A DNA stretch of 64,000 nucleotides, from positions 3,075,053 through 3,139,052 of the forward strand of contig OX421499.1 in NCBI GenBank assembly GCA_949126835.1, read 5' to 3'. The DNA comes from Anisus vortex (Eukaryota; Mollusca; Gastropoda; Planorbidae). Made by a program: the position numbers and the translations under genes. Below are positions 48,101 through 55,816 of the stretch, one piece after another; positions within the stretch are counted from its first letter, which is position 1, and every line of letters begins with the position of its first letter. The notes beneath the pieces were generated by a model. That model ran no database searches. It worked only from the letters and a program-made list of their open reading frames with translations, and was not told the origin of the DNA.

Positions 48101-51100
48101 ATCAAGACAAGATGCTCAGAACTAATTACGTTCTTGCTGGCTAAATGAAAGTAATTTATATTTTCAAACTGTAGTTCCAGTCAGTTATAAAGTGGCATTT
48201 GTCTTTATTTTGCGGATTTAATGAAATTTACTTTCTCCAATCGGAATGTTTGCCTTAATGTCTGCCTAATGAATAAAAGACATTTTCTGACTTAATGTCT
48301 GCTTATGGAATGGAGAAAAATAAACATGAGGTTCATATAATTAATGTAAATTTAAGCGGCTGAGAATAAATGTCCTGATTTCTCTGCTGTTCCAGCCAGG
48401 ATCCACAAATAGTGTGAGAGTGTGTGTGGCTGTGTGTGGTGAGTGTGGGTATCTGTGTGTGTGAGTGGTCTAAATGGTAGCATGCAGATAAGTGGGTTTA
48501 AAAATCTATGCGGGAGTATGTGGTCAAGATATGGGGGTGGTCAATTTCTCAGTGATTAGCATTTGTGGCAATGTGCATGGGTATTGTAAACATGGGTGTA
48601 TGTGTGGGTAGGTTGTGGGTAGGTTGTGGGTAGGTTGTGGGTGGGTTGTGGGTAGGTTGTGGGTAGGTTGTGGGTAGGTTGTGGGTGGGTTGTAGGTAGG
48701 TTGTGGGTAGGTTGTGATATCAAAAGGCTCCTCTAAGTCTGCAGATGTGCATCCTGAAGATTAGTCTATTTGTCTGGTGTATCCAAGCAGGCTTCACATG
48801 CTGGAGAGAGAGAGAGAGGAAAAAAAAACTCACCTGGTTGAGACGAAGCTCCGGAATGAAGCGCCTGAGGCATTGAGTTGGCCACATTAGCCATGCCGCT
48901 CATCACTGAGGGTGGAGATGGGGAGCTTTCTGATTCATCTGCCGCAGACTGCTTCAGATTATATAAAATTACATTTAGCTAGCTCTCCACATTTATTTCC
49001 TAAACTTTTTTCTTAAGGGTATAAACTACCTGGCTTTAGTTCTTTACTCTATTTTCGGTTGGTTAAGAAAAAGAAACAGGTTTTCTCTCAAATGACCACC
49101 TGCCTACCTGTGAAACCTGACTTGCCCTGTAGGCTGCCAGCTGCTTCAAATATTGTTTTTTGGCCGTCTCAGTTTTCTTTTTGTACACCTGGATCATCAA
49201 AACGGAAAGAGAAAAAAAAATAATTTAAAATTGAGATAAATATAAAATGTTGAAAACTAGACTTCATAAGAACATGTTAAAGAGTTCACTTGTGGAACAA
49301 CAAAGACAACACTGGAAATGTGCTTTAAGATTTATCTTAGAAGAAGCTTTATTTCTATCTAGGCAATCTATCTAGATAACGTCGGTCCATTGAAATGTGA
49401 GGCAGAATTTAATGGATCCAGTTGACCATGGCATACTAGACGAATGTGCAGCCAGGACTATCCCCAGTCTTCTTACATTCTTCAATGCAGAATCATGGAT
49501 GCCATCTAGCCACAGGAGAAAATGATGGGAGATCGCCAAGGATTTTAAACACTTGCACATATATATAGGGCCTAACCGGAAATTGTCTTGGACATTCGCA
49601 ACTGCTGAATATCTCGTAGAAGTATTTACTTCTGCAAATATTATGCAGGGTTAAAAGTTGAGCTTGTATATTTTAAAAAATATTAAACTTTTGAATACAT
49701 AACCTAGAACTTGATTATTGTTTGGCAAAGTCCTAGCTACTGCAATTGTTGTAAGTAAGGATTATGTAACAAGCAAATGTGGAGAAAAGGGGGATGGAAT
49801 ATAATAAGAGAATAAGCTTTGCATAAGTATAATGGTGAAACTCTGAAGTTTTAGCTACTACTTGGTCAATACCCAGATTTGGCAGATAGTATAGTTTAAT
49901 ACCTGGACTTCATACTCTGCAGAAATCCTTGGATGGCTACATATATCTACTTTCCATCTCTTGGGAGCATTTCGGAACCAAAGTAACAACAACAACATTT
50001 AGACTTGCTTTGCATTTAAACCATCGTACTTAAAATAGCAACCAGGAAGTCTCCTACAACATCCAAGTCCCATTATACTAACCTACCTCCGGTAGTTCTT
50101 TGCTGTTCCAACACCACATAAACAACAACAAAAATATAGACTAAACACTTCTACATGGAGGGCCCCCAACTTACATCCTTGTGTTCAGGATCCAACTGGT
50201 CCCACATGGACGCCACAATTTTAGAAACCTCTCCGAAGCTGGCGTTGGGGTTGTGGCCCTTGATGGTGGCCTGAGTGTCTCGGAAGAACAAGGCGTAGGC
50301 TGATACTGGTCTGGTGAAGGGGAAAGATTTCAAAATTAAGACTGTCTGTATGAAATATCTTCAACCAACTGGAATCTAACTGGCTTTACTTTCTTATACT
50401 ATACACTTCTAAAAATCATGAAAAATAAAATTGATTATGGTGCGTTAATTTTAAACAGAAATGTATTTTGGTGTTACTTCAAACTGTAATATTTTATGTT
50501 TGATATCTTTTGAAATATAAGTGTATTTTTGTGTTTGTTCAAACAGAAATATATATTTTATGATGTCTGTTGAAATATAATTGAATTTTTGGTGTTTATT
50601 GAAATCGAAAGGATTTTTTGGTATGTTTGTTTGGTACAGAAGTCTATTCTAGGTGCTCAGTAGGTACAGAACTCTATTCTAGGTGCTCAGTAGGTACAGA
50701 ACTCTATTCTAGGTGCTCAGTAGGTACAGAACTCTATTCTAGGTGCTCAGTAGGTACAGAACTCTATCTAGGTGCTCAGTAGGTACAGAACTCTATTCTA
50801 GGTGCTCAGAACTCTATTCTAGGTGCTCAGAACTCTATTCTAGGTGCTCAGAACTCTATTCTAGGTGCTCAGAACTCTATTCTAGGTGCTCAGAACTCTA
50901 TTCTAGGTGCTCAGAACTCTATTCTAGGTGCTCAGAACTCTATTCTAGGTGCTCAGAACTCTATTCTAGGTGCTCAGTAGGTACAGAACTCTATTCTAGG
51001 TGCTCAGAACTCTATTCTAGGTGCTCAGAACTCTATTCTAGGTGCTCAGTAGGTACAGAACTCTACTCTAGGTGCTCAGAACTCTATTCTAGGTGCTCAG

Positions 51101-54100
51101 AACTCTATTCAAGGTGCTCAGAACTCTATTCTAGGTGCTCAGAACTCTATTCTAGGTGCTCAGGATAACTTACTTCTGGGGTTCGTTGGGATCCTTCTTC
51201 TTCTTTTTCTTTGCAGCTTTCGGCTTCTTGGTGTTGGGGCTGTTCTCTAGTGATGTTGTGTCTGTACCGAGGCCCGATGGCGACCCCACACCAGTCCCGC
51301 TGCCGATTGCTCTTTTGGCCAACTGTAGATTTAGACAAGACACATTCAGAATTTCTGTCTGTTTATTTTGTAAACATATCAAATTTAGTATGAAGCAAAA
51401 AAAAAAAACAATTAAAAAATTGACTTGATAGACAAAGCAACAATGTAACTAACTATGATGGAAATTAACTAGCTATAATGGTCATCAAACATTAAGATAT
51501 TAACCAAGTCAAATCTAGTGCAAGGACTAGGTGCTGATAGTGTAAATGTAGGGGGCCCCAAAACAGATCAATCCCTTCTCCCCAAAAGTTTAGACTTTAT
51601 ATTTTCGTGGTATCAAGCATAGGCCTAACATACAAGTAAAACAGTAAGTAAGGGTCTAAAAAATGTTTAACCAAGGTAAGGGTTAGGGTTAGAATCTATG
51701 TGTTTTCAAGTTCTTTTTAAAAGTGATGCTAGAACTTGTTCGCCAGTGTTGGATGAGAAATAGATTCCATACTTTCGGGCCAGATATTTAGATAAGATAA
51801 GAAGGCTCTCAGGCCAACAGATCTCAGAGAGAAACGGGGCACCTACACATGTGACGAGTGGTCAGAACGAAGTGTTCTTTGTGGAACATATGGTTTAATT
51901 AGTTCTTTGAGATGGCCTTAATTCCTATAGAACAGGGATCGGCAACCTACTACAGCAGAAGACCCATAAAAACGTAATTTAAGTCTCTTCTAAAAGAAAT
52001 TGTTTGGTGGAGAAAGTTGACTTTACGGCTGTTGGCGCGGTGGATGAATTTCAAATCCTACTTCGGCACACTCTAATCAAAATATTGCTGACACCTGCTC
52101 TAGACCCAGTGCGTGCTGGACCGAGAGATGGCAAGATGACCTATCAGCACTTCACCTCTGTAGGGAGCGCCCACACCCTAAGCGTAATACACACCAGGGT
52201 GCAGAATGTCATCTTGACATGATGTTGGACGGGGAAATGGGGGGGGGGGGTAAAAATATTAGACAAAACTCCACCAGAGGGCGCCTAATGAAGTTATCAT
52301 ATTGTACAGCAACAGCGCACTCAGCACAAGTAAAAAAAAAAAAGAACAGGCACGTGCCGAAACAAGCAGACATTCATATCGGCCTGGTACCGGGGTGGTG
52401 GGGGGCTCACGGTTTTCAGAAGAGTGGCGTGGATCAGAATGCAGTCATGCGTGACGATTAAAGACTCCTTAGAGCAAGGCGGCAGCGAGAATACAAAACT
52501 TCTCGCCCCCCTCCCCGCCCCCTCTTTCTCAGTTTTCTTTTTTATGTGTTCGTGTGTCGTTGTAAACGTAATGGTAGCTGTCGACACACACATAGGACGC
52601 TTGAGGGAGGGCCATGGGCACGCGACTCGCACGCGGCGACGCCTTTCCTCACAAGAGGACATCAAAAGCCCCTTCCCGACCCATCCTTCCATCCCGCTGA
52701 AGCTGCCTCAGTCAATGACCAGGTACAGTATGTCGTCGCCGCCCCTGACGATGGTTCCAAGACTCTCCCATTTAGTCCATACAAGCGCAGGACACGCGCA
52801 CACACAGAGCACCGAAACCCATGCATTCTCACCCCCACCCCCTTTCAGCAGATTCTCGTTCTGAAGCTGTTGTTGTCATTTGTCATGACGTGGTGGCTAC
52901 CCGGCCACCTCTCCCCTCCCACCTTGTAAAGGGACTCATTATGCATATGTTTGTGAGTGTGTATAGGCCACCGCGGTAGAGTGTGGCAGCGCGTCTGATT
53001 GCCGTTCTGCCCTCTCGGGCTCGAAGCCGACAAGTAGTGAAAATAACAACGTCAGGATTCGGTGTCTATACACACAGCGCGTTCTATTGGCACACCGAAG
53101 GCCTCGGGTTTGAATCCTGGTGAAGACTAAGATTTTTTTTCCCGGGGTCTGGAGGGTGTCCCTGAGTCTACCCAGCTCTGATGAATACCTGGCCCTTAGT
53201 AGGGAAAAAGTAAAGGCGGATGTGCATTGTGCTGGCCCCATAATCTTCTAGTATGCAGTGGCCACAGAAACTGGTGAACATTGCTTCACCGCTCCTATGA
53301 TGACGGGTACTTTACTTACTTACACAGCTCAAGTGGGTACCTGGCGGCATTGAAAGTTAGTAAGAATCAACTTCTGATTGGCACCGTGATGACCACACTA
53401 TCCCCCGTAGCTAAACACAAAGCCACGATTTTGTACACCTTGGCCTATCCTTTCCGGAGGTCCCTAGGTTCGAAAACATGTTAACACCAGGAGCTTGCCC
53501 CCCTTCCCCTTCCACACTGCGTCGGGACTAGAGTGTGCCTCTGTGTTTACATAACGCTAATGGATACCTGTCATGAATTGCAAAAGCTAATGGGCATGGT
53601 GCTGGCCACACAATCCTTCGTGTGTGCCATGGGTAAGGAAACTGGTGAACGCTGCTTCCCGAGACACATAGATCTATAGACCTTTTATCCAGTCCTTTTT
53701 AAGCAGTAGAAGACACAGAGTATATTAAACCTGCAAATATTAACAAGCGTGTGTTTGTGTTGGGGGGGGGGGAGTAAAGGCTTATGTCATAACATACCTG
53801 CGCCAGGGGAAGATCATCGCTGTCATCGCTGCTGGATGTCCCTGGTGGGCTGTTGGAGGGCGGGGGGAAGTAGGCGCCCTGCTGCTGGCCGCCGGCCGGA
53901 CCGGGCGCGGCGGGCGGCACATCCGCGTAGTGCGCCCCGGCGGACGACGCGGAGAACATCTGCACGGCGCTGAACAGGGAGCGGTTGAAGTCAGCGTTGG
54001 GGCTGACGCTGTTGGAGAAGCTGATGTCCGGCACCTCGAAGTTCTGGGGCGGGAAGATGGGGGCCAGGGCGCCGAGCCCGTCGCCGCCTCGGCCTGGGGC

Positions 54101-54217
54101 GGCCTGCTCCGAGCTCATGGCCACCTGAGCCATGCCCAGCCCAGGCTGCGCCATGGAGGCGAAGCCTTGGCTCTGGTTCTGGACATTGTGCTGAACGCTG
54201 TTCCCTTGATCTGCCAT
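33073..54217 (-). CDS. TOX: TOX-family HMG-box protein, complete, 8 coding exons
   Basis: Coding exons in transcript order are 54217-53798, 51322-51174, 50310-50175, 49188-49108, 48948-48834, 46751-46459, 44649-44534 and 33133-33073. They total 1,371 nt with consistent phases: 456 residues plus stop. Layout: an acidic/Ser-Pro N-terminal region with [12 protein letters not shown], similar to the TOX N-terminal block; a basic signal [12 protein letters not shown] at about 172-183; an HMG box at about 184-257 ([38 protein letters not shown]); a Ser/Pro and Gln/Pro-rich region (263-398); and a C-terminal Cys/His motif (CVRSGC 407-412, [12 protein letters not shown] about 425-436) ending [10 protein letters not shown]. 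The Cys/His end and WVASR match TOX4 most closely among the vertebrate paralogues. TOX proteins are nuclear, bind DNA through one HMG box and act on chromatin and transcription; that is family knowledge. Exon 1 may be preceded by a non-coding exon. The gene converges with the plus-strand LIM gene. Confidence 0.94.
33201..34768. repeat. 23-bp satellite, about 68 copies
   Basis: The unit contains agtatactaatagtactaca plus gaa. Variants (gcaag, agtagtac, aataaaac) are interspersed; from about 33310 to 33540 a 46-bp two-unit pattern alternates agaatac and aataaaac forms. The unit contains two self-complementary stretches, AGTATACT and TAGTACTA. At 1.57 kb it is the longest simple array in the window. 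Confidence 0.97.
34817..35056 (+). mobile_element. tRNA-derived SINE, family 1
   Basis: The tRNA-like head has a B-box (gggttcaaatcccgg). The conserved body is cccttgagtctacccagc...gtacctga, and the tail ends ggtccaacttaacttactta. An 11-bp target duplication, ttgcaaaagtt, lies at 34806-34816 and 35057-35067. This is the cleanest copy and defines the family's ends. Confidence 0.85.
35131..35368. repeat. 21-bp satellite, left part (about 11 copies)
   Basis: The unit contains aaacacatattcttga; copies are almost identical. The array is cut by the LTR element and resumes at 43431. Its 21-bp period keeps several frames open, giving spurious MCLCIKN- and YQEYVFM-type ORFs. Confidence 0.95.
35369..36392 (+). 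repeat. 5' LTR
   Basis: 1,024 bp, TGTTAC...GTAATA. By eye it is identical to the 3' copy except for one T fewer in a T-run (7 against 8). An AATAAA lies about 15 bp before its end. The left neighbour is the 21-bp satellite ending gatacataa. Confidence 0.94.
36797..40363 (+). CDS. LTR element ORF1: gag - protease - integrase
   Basis: 1,188 residues. A charged Glu/Arg/Met-rich stretch at about 100-150 probably forms a coiled coil. A gag-like region follows ([20 protein letters not shown] at about 175-195), then one CCHC knuckle (C388, C391, H396, C401), and protease with DTGA at 539-542. Integrase has an HHCC zinc finger (H765, H772, C802, C805), catalytic D836, D895 and E931 (exactly 35 residues between the last two), and a GPY-type C-terminal module ([10 protein letters not shown]). 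The last 50 or so residues resemble the N-terminal end of gypsy-type RT ([15 protein letters not shown]). The frame stops at 40361-40363, where RT continues in the -1 frame. The 404-bp leader 36393-36796 has no ORF of note. Confidence 0.94.
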   Translation: MEATNNLTLDPEIFDLTSEQLNKMSMIQLKELAKSLGISITETRPSKTKLLQEVTECLRKQGTLIIEETTANDNINDESDDELPFPIKQRVKHTTGELSEELKFKLELRKMELEMERENKRIEMERERESQRIEMEREIAREKIASQERIEIARSRTSNHSNASSEADAELYKFKKHIPVLEDNSVEEFFMIFERNAKDYQFPEGKKAILLRSALNKGKALDVVLSLTEEELYDYELIKNRVLLSYALTPEKYRKVFRESKKEQEQSHVDFLRQKKKYFERWIRSKGVNKDFDKSANLMLMEDFNNNIRGDVRIHLADKGVEQVETAAVMADEYVIIHSSNKFTTVDKSKFQNRDMKVEKKTMNPNESYQSKRHQQSNEGPTNSKPTCSHCKRIGHTKEKCWILNGNPNKKNVVLSYVAMPKQRTHENVKKDIRTQTEIPSANADNLTKHTYLGNLKPEIVPEIETMVFNNSNSNLSSKESISDRTTMSTKHTSYKNNLDTDLIDTEIPSNCLPFIEEGTVSSIINGVTSEKNIRILRDTGAEVSLLLENTVPTSQSTYTGQDLTIQGVSRKNVQVPLHQIQLKSAYFTGNVVVGVYKSLPFKGVSLILGNDIAGDVVHSISKKKQYLNKSESFIKPICIVTRGMAQQQKSVETMSKSKIEPEIDLQATFLADILSGPSVKTTESNLSPRQLLLLKQNRDSGIKHLKKKVITEQEAEMNGNGFFLKEGILMQKWRDVKCDNDNCREGSQIVVPAIYRNDILHMAHDTPYAGHLGVNKTYRRILPYFYWPGLHRDVTKYCKSCNTCQIVGKPNQTIPVAPLKPIPAFAEPFSHLLIDCVGPLPKTKTGHQYLFTIMCTATRYPEAIPLRTINADKISDALIAFCSRYGLPKTIQSDQGSNFTSKLFNQVLKKLGIQHATSTAYHPQSQGALERYHQTLKTMLRTYCFENTEDWDRGIPFALFATRETVQESLGFSPFELVFGHSVRGPLKLLQETLLNSDEETGLVAYVEQFSNRIYHAFNHVKDNLLQAQKRMKGYYDVKVRSRCFHPGDKVLMLTQLSGQPLSAKYTGPYQVLDKISDVTYLVKTPDRRKTQRLCHINMLKPYVVREEQTDIRPVSAIKTVETPPPKFKKTIIESKLQNTEALKNLNDKLAHLDSGEQTSIKGLIYDHVNLFSDVPNKTTLVTHDVV
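40354..41631 (+). CDS. LTR element ORF2: reverse transcriptase and RNase H
   Basis: The frame opens after a TGA at 40351-40353 and is -1 relative to ORF1, overlapping it by 10 nt. The first ATG is 40450, but RT-like residues ([20 protein letters not shown]) begin earlier in this frame. RT motifs are [48 protein letters not shown] and the catalytic YLDD at 40831. RNase H follows, with [13 protein letters not shown], the [12 protein letters not shown]lu, TDHNPLVFL, and the family's usual end [11 protein letters not shown]. No integrase follows. Expression must involve frameshifting, or the copy has a one-base lesion. Confidence 0.93.
   Translation, partial: CSLKDDNVKPVKQHPYRVNPIQLEHIRKEIDYMLSNDIITHSNSDWSSPCVLVPKSDGSLRFCVDYRKLNQVTKTDSYPIPRIDDLIDRVSTANYVTKIDLLTAYFQIPLTDRAQEVSTFVTPDGLYKFKVMPFGMVNAPASFQRLINTIIHDIPQCHAYLDDIVVFSNNFNDHLHQLKLLFQKLKQANLTINLVKSQFCHAEIEYLGHVVGNGKVKPVNAKVKAIQEFPVPKTQKQLRGFLGMAGYYRKFCKNFSIITCPLTNLLKKKNQFKWTQECDQAFNDIKDILTKAPVLVSPDYTKPFRITVDSCNTGMGAVISQIGDDSLEHPISFCSKKFNPHEVNYSTIEQELLGLIQALKHFNYYVNGSQFPIEIFTDHNPLVFLSRIKQNQRILRWSLFIQAYNLKITHLSGKDNIVADTLSRM
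41632..42405 (+). other. LTR element 3' untranslated region
   Basis: 774 bp of AT-rich sequence between the RNase H stop and the 3' LTR, with no ORF of note. The bases directly before the LTR (tttggtacgggcgac) are not a polypurine tract. The closest purine-rich run is far upstream near 41820. Confidence 0.8.
42406..43430 (+). repeat. 3' LTR
   Basis: 1,025 bp, same ends as the 5' LTR, followed by ATAA and then directly by the interrupted 21-bp satellite. Confidence 0.94.
43431..43931. repeat. 21-bp satellite, right part (about 24 copies)
   Basis: Same unit as 35131-35368, with slightly more variants (gaaacat, gataaat, tttttga). Joined at ATAA, the two halves make one array of about 35 copies. 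Confidence 0.95.
43932..44533. other. AT-rich part of TOX intron 7
   Basis: Between the satellite and TOX exon 7. I see no repeat or gene here. An open frame on the plus strand overlapping exon 7 (44407-44676) has no recognisable product. Confidence 0.6.
44534..44649 (-). CDS. TOX: TOX coding exon 7 (C-terminal Cys/His motif)
   Basis: 116 nt, residues 399-437. Acceptor gtgccag, donor GTAGGT splitting an Arg codon. It encodes [20 protein letters not shown] followed by [10 protein letters not shown]. The C-x4-C and C-x3-C-x3-HC spacing resembles a small zinc-binding knuckle and matches the TOX4 C-terminus. Confidence 0.93.
44907..45925. mobile_element. hAT-type non-autonomous element, family d, 1,019 bp
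   Basis: Ends are cataggttctcaac and gttgagaacctctg. A perfect 8-bp target duplication gtctaaat lies at 44899-44906 and 45926-45933. The left part is G-rich (ggggggcgatgacattccc). There is no transposase ORF. A fragment of the second dispersed repeat (ggccggctggtcctgtgg) sits at about 45203-45270. The part 45398-45640 is homologous to 30160-30420. Confidence 0.9.
45948..46216. repeat. 23-bp minisatellite, about 12 copies
   Basis: The unit contains tagaaacacaatttgtctta plus gaa. Several copies lack one or more bases. Confidence 0.94.
46459..46751 (-). CDS. TOX: TOX coding exon 6 (Gln/Pro-rich)
   Basis: 293 nt, residues 301-398. Acceptor tttctag, donor GTAAGT. It encodes [20 protein letters not shown], then Gln-rich, Ser/Pro-rich and Gly/His-rich stretches, ending MYGYTDPES. 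Gln/Pro-rich regions of this kind follow the HMG box in other TOX proteins and may serve transactivation. Confidence 0.9.
46899..47138 (+). mobile_element. SINE family 1, plus orientation
   Basis: tRNA-like head (gttacggtgaccgagcgcgt; B-box cgggttcaaaccctg), complete body (ggagggtgtccctgagtcta) and tail (gtggccacagaaactggtga). No clear target duplication by eye. Confidence 0.87.
47353..47516. repeat. 18-bp minisatellite, about 9 copies
   Basis: The unit acaaagggcaactagtcg has small variants. The period of 18 gives repeated QRATSR peptides in one frame; not coding. Confidence 0.94.
48605..48714. repeat. 11-bp minisatellite, about 10 copies
   Basis: The unit is gtgggtaggtt, with gtgggtgggtt variants. 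G-rich on the plus strand. Confidence 0.93.
48834..48948 (-). CDS. TOX: TOX coding exon 5
   Basis: 115 nt, residues 263-301, donor GTGAGT. It encodes a Ser/Pro-rich linker ([20 protein letters not shown] and following). The acceptor is a tandem AAG/CAG (NAGNAG); using the upstream AG would add one Gln and keep the frame. The CAG is taken as the likelier site. A GA run sits just inside the next intron. Confidence 0.87.
49108..49188 (-). CDS. TOX: TOX coding exon 4 (end of HMG box)
   Basis: 81 nt, residues 236-262, phase 0 at both ends. Acceptor atccag, donor GTAGGC. It encodes [20 protein letters not shown] followed by RASQVSQ, helix 3 of the HMG box. Confidence 0.95.
49189..50174 (-). other. 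TOX intron 3
   Basis: About 1 kb of AT-rich sequence. No repeat family recognised. Confidence 0.85.
50175..50310 (-). CDS. TOX: TOX coding exon 3 (HMG box core)
   Basis: 136 nt, residues 190-235. Acceptor caccag, donor GTAAGT. It encodes [20 protein letters not shown], then [20 protein letters not shown] and PEHKD: helices 1 and 2 of the HMG box. This is the best-conserved exon in the window. Confidence 0.97.
50311..51173 (-). other. TOX intron 2
   Basis: 0.86 kb, more than half of it a 21/30-bp minisatellite that reaches within 10 bp of the exon 2 donor. Confidence 0.85.
50635..51163. repeat. 21/30-bp mixed minisatellite beside TOX exon 2
   Basis: The 21-bp unit contains aactctattctaggtgctca. 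A 30-bp form adds taggtacag. The left end is all 30-bp units; the right is mostly 21-bp units with scattered 30-bp ones. Confidence 0.95.
51174..51322 (-). CDS. TOX: TOX coding exon 2 (basic signal and start of HMG box)
   Basis: 149 nt, residues 141-190. The acceptor is ctacag and the donor GTAAGT splits a Lys codon after two bases. It encodes [19 protein letters not shown], the hallmark entry into the TOX HMG box. A 21/30-bp minisatellite (50635-51163) ends 10 bp from the donor edge. Confidence 0.95.
51933..52097 (-). mobile_element. hAT-type miniature transposon, family a, minus orientation
   Basis: Ends are cagggatcggcaacc and attgctgacacctg. The interior aatttcaaatcctacttcgg is the reverse complement of the usual interior block. 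Confidence 0.8.
52967..53035 (+). mobile_element. tRNA-like SINE head
   Basis: Contains ggtagagtgtggcagcgcgt (A-box-like) and gggctcgaagccg (B-box-like). No full cloverleaf was drawn; it directly precedes another SINE, so it is taken as a fragment rather than a tRNA gene. Confidence 0.45.
53073..53328 (+). mobile_element. SINE family 1, plus orientation
   Basis: B-box cgggtttgaatcctgg, body ggagggtgtccctgagtcta, gcattgtgctggcccc, and tail cgggtactttacttacttac. The tRNA-like head is shortened. Confidence 0.86.
53444..53690 (+). mobile_element. Diverged SINE family 1 piece
   Basis: Retains ggaggtccctaggttcgaaa, gcatggtgctggccacacaa and aactggtgaacgctgcttcc. The middle is eroded. Confidence 0.6.
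53798..54217 (-). CDS. TOX: TOX coding exon 1
   Basis: 420 nt, residues 1-140, donor CAG/GTATGT. It is Gln/Met/Ala-rich at the start ([16 protein letters not shown]), then has [19 protein letters not shown], then a Ser/Asp-rich end ([13 protein letters not shown]). It is GC-rich and CpG-rich compared with its surroundings. Confidence 0.88.
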
Positions 54218-54244
54218 GATGGAGATGAGTCAGTGGCAATGAAG
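54218..54244 (-). other. TOX 5' UTR piece behind a splice acceptor
   Basis: Read on the minus strand, a T-rich tract ending ccccttgtag precedes 27 nt and then the ATG at 54217. An in-frame TGA lies five codons upstream of that ATG. So the ATG is the first possible start in this exon, and a non-coding first exon should lie further right. I could not locate it with confidence. Confidence 0.6.
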
Positions 54245-55017
54245 CTACAAGGGGAAAAGAAGGCCGAAAAAAAAAAATATATATATATTATATACAATAC
54301 TGTGAGACACGGAAATAGAACTGCAAAGTACAAATATAAAGTAGTATTAGTATGCATCACCAATCATAATAATAATCAAACAGTGGCAAAAGTAAAGGTG
54401 AAGGTCTGGCTATCTATATGAACAAACAATATTGCAATAATATCAACATCATTACAACAATAGGAAGGACATGCACACCAGACATAGAATCATCGTGCGT
54501 CAGCCTCAGGCCATACTATCTACCATGAGAATTCACAATATACGTAACAAGAATTATATCATCAAGACTTCAGTCAGCCAGAATACAATAGCTGACTACT
54601 AATGAACTTTATCTTGTATGATAAATTCTGTGATAGTGAGCGTGTATGTCTATTTTTATAAGTATATTTATGTGCTTGAGTACAAATAGTTCTTTTATAT
54701 TGTTTAAAATAAAGACAAAACATCTGTAATCAAGAAACATTTCCATTTATTTGGATCAATAAAGAAATCTTATCTTATCGTGGTAATAAAAGAGCTAGGT
54801 CTAAACACCTAGAGTTGAGTTTTTATTACAAATCTAGATTGTCTTTCGCTGATCATTGCTTTCTGCTGGTTAGGCATTTGTTTCTTACCCTGATGCATTG
54901 AACAAAAGTAGAGTATGTGCGTGTGTGTGTTTGGAAGGGGGTGTAACGTGCAACGGTCTTATGGACTCCCGATTATATAAGGTGTCGGCAACCAAAGGAA
55001 CCTTGGCACGCAGAGAG
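54245..55017. other. Sequence upstream of TOX coding exon 1
   Basis: AT-rich, probably 5' intron of TOX. A fragment of a family a element (gtgtcggcaacc...ccttggcacgcagag) lies at 54981-55018. Confidence 0.5.
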
Positions 55018-55689
55018 GAAAAGTCTTAGATTTGAGATATTATAGATTACAAAGGCGATCAAGGAAGAAAAGACTTAGATTTGAGATATTATAGATTACA
55101 TAGCGTTCAAGGAAGAAAATACTTAGATTTGAGATATTATAGATTACAAAGCGTTCAAGGAAGAAAAGACTTAGATTTGAGATATAGATTACAAAGGCGA
55201 TCAAGGAAGAAAAGACTTAGATTTGAGATATAGATTACAAAGGCGATCAAGGAAGAAAAGACTTAGATTTGAGATATTATAGATTACATAGCGTTCAAGG
55301 AAGAAAATACTTAGATTTGAGATATTATAGATTACAAAGCGTTCAAGGAAGAAAAGACTTAGATTTGAGATATAGATTACAAAGGCGATCAAGGAAGAAA
55401 AGACTTAGATTTGAGATATTATAGATTACATAGCGTTCAAGGAAGAAAATACTTAGATTTGAGATATTATAGATTACAAAGCGTTCAAGGAAGAAAAGAC
55501 TTAGATTTGAGATATAGATTACAAAGGCGATCAAGGAAGAAAAGACTTAGATTTGAGATATTATAGATTACATAGCGATCTAGGAAGAAAATACTTAGAT
55601 TTGAGATATTATAGATTACAAAGCGTTCAAGGAAGAAAAGACTTAGATTTGAGATATTATAGATTACAAAGCAATCAAGGAAGAAAAGG
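55018..55689. repeat. 47-bp tandem repeat with 142-bp higher-order unit
   Basis: The basic unit contains gaagaaaagacttagatttg plus agatattatagattacaaagcgatcaag. Three variants (no tat; catagcgttc with aatact; acaaagcgttc) recur in order every 142 bp, so identical peptides reappear at 142-bp spacing on the minus strand. Confidence 0.94.
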
Positions 55690-55816
55690 AACTGATCACA
55701 GAAATACTTTAAAATAAATGGCAAGGTAGAAAAGGTCCCCTATTGCAGTTCCGTGAAAGTCTAAAGCGCTTATGAAGCAAGAGGTGACAAGTTTCACTGA
55801 CAAAGATAACACTGAG

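Larger units (their letters stand above)
46752..48833 (-). other. TOX intron 5
   Basis: 2.1 kb. Contains a family 1 SINE (46899-47138), an 18-bp minisatellite (47353-47516) and an 11-bp minisatellite (48605-48714). AT-rich otherwise. Confidence 0.85.
51323..53797 (-). other. TOX intron 1
   Basis: 2.5 kb. Contains a family a miniature transposon in minus orientation (51933-52097), a GC-richer patch (52480-52930) without a convincing exon, a tRNA-like head (52967-53035), a SINE (53073-53328), and a diverged SINE piece (53444-53690). Confidence 0.8.

Noticed and set aside
52424..52929. Overlapping plus ORFs in TOX intron 1
   Set aside because: Opposed frames overlap, with low-complexity His/Pro/Thr content and no homology or splice logic.
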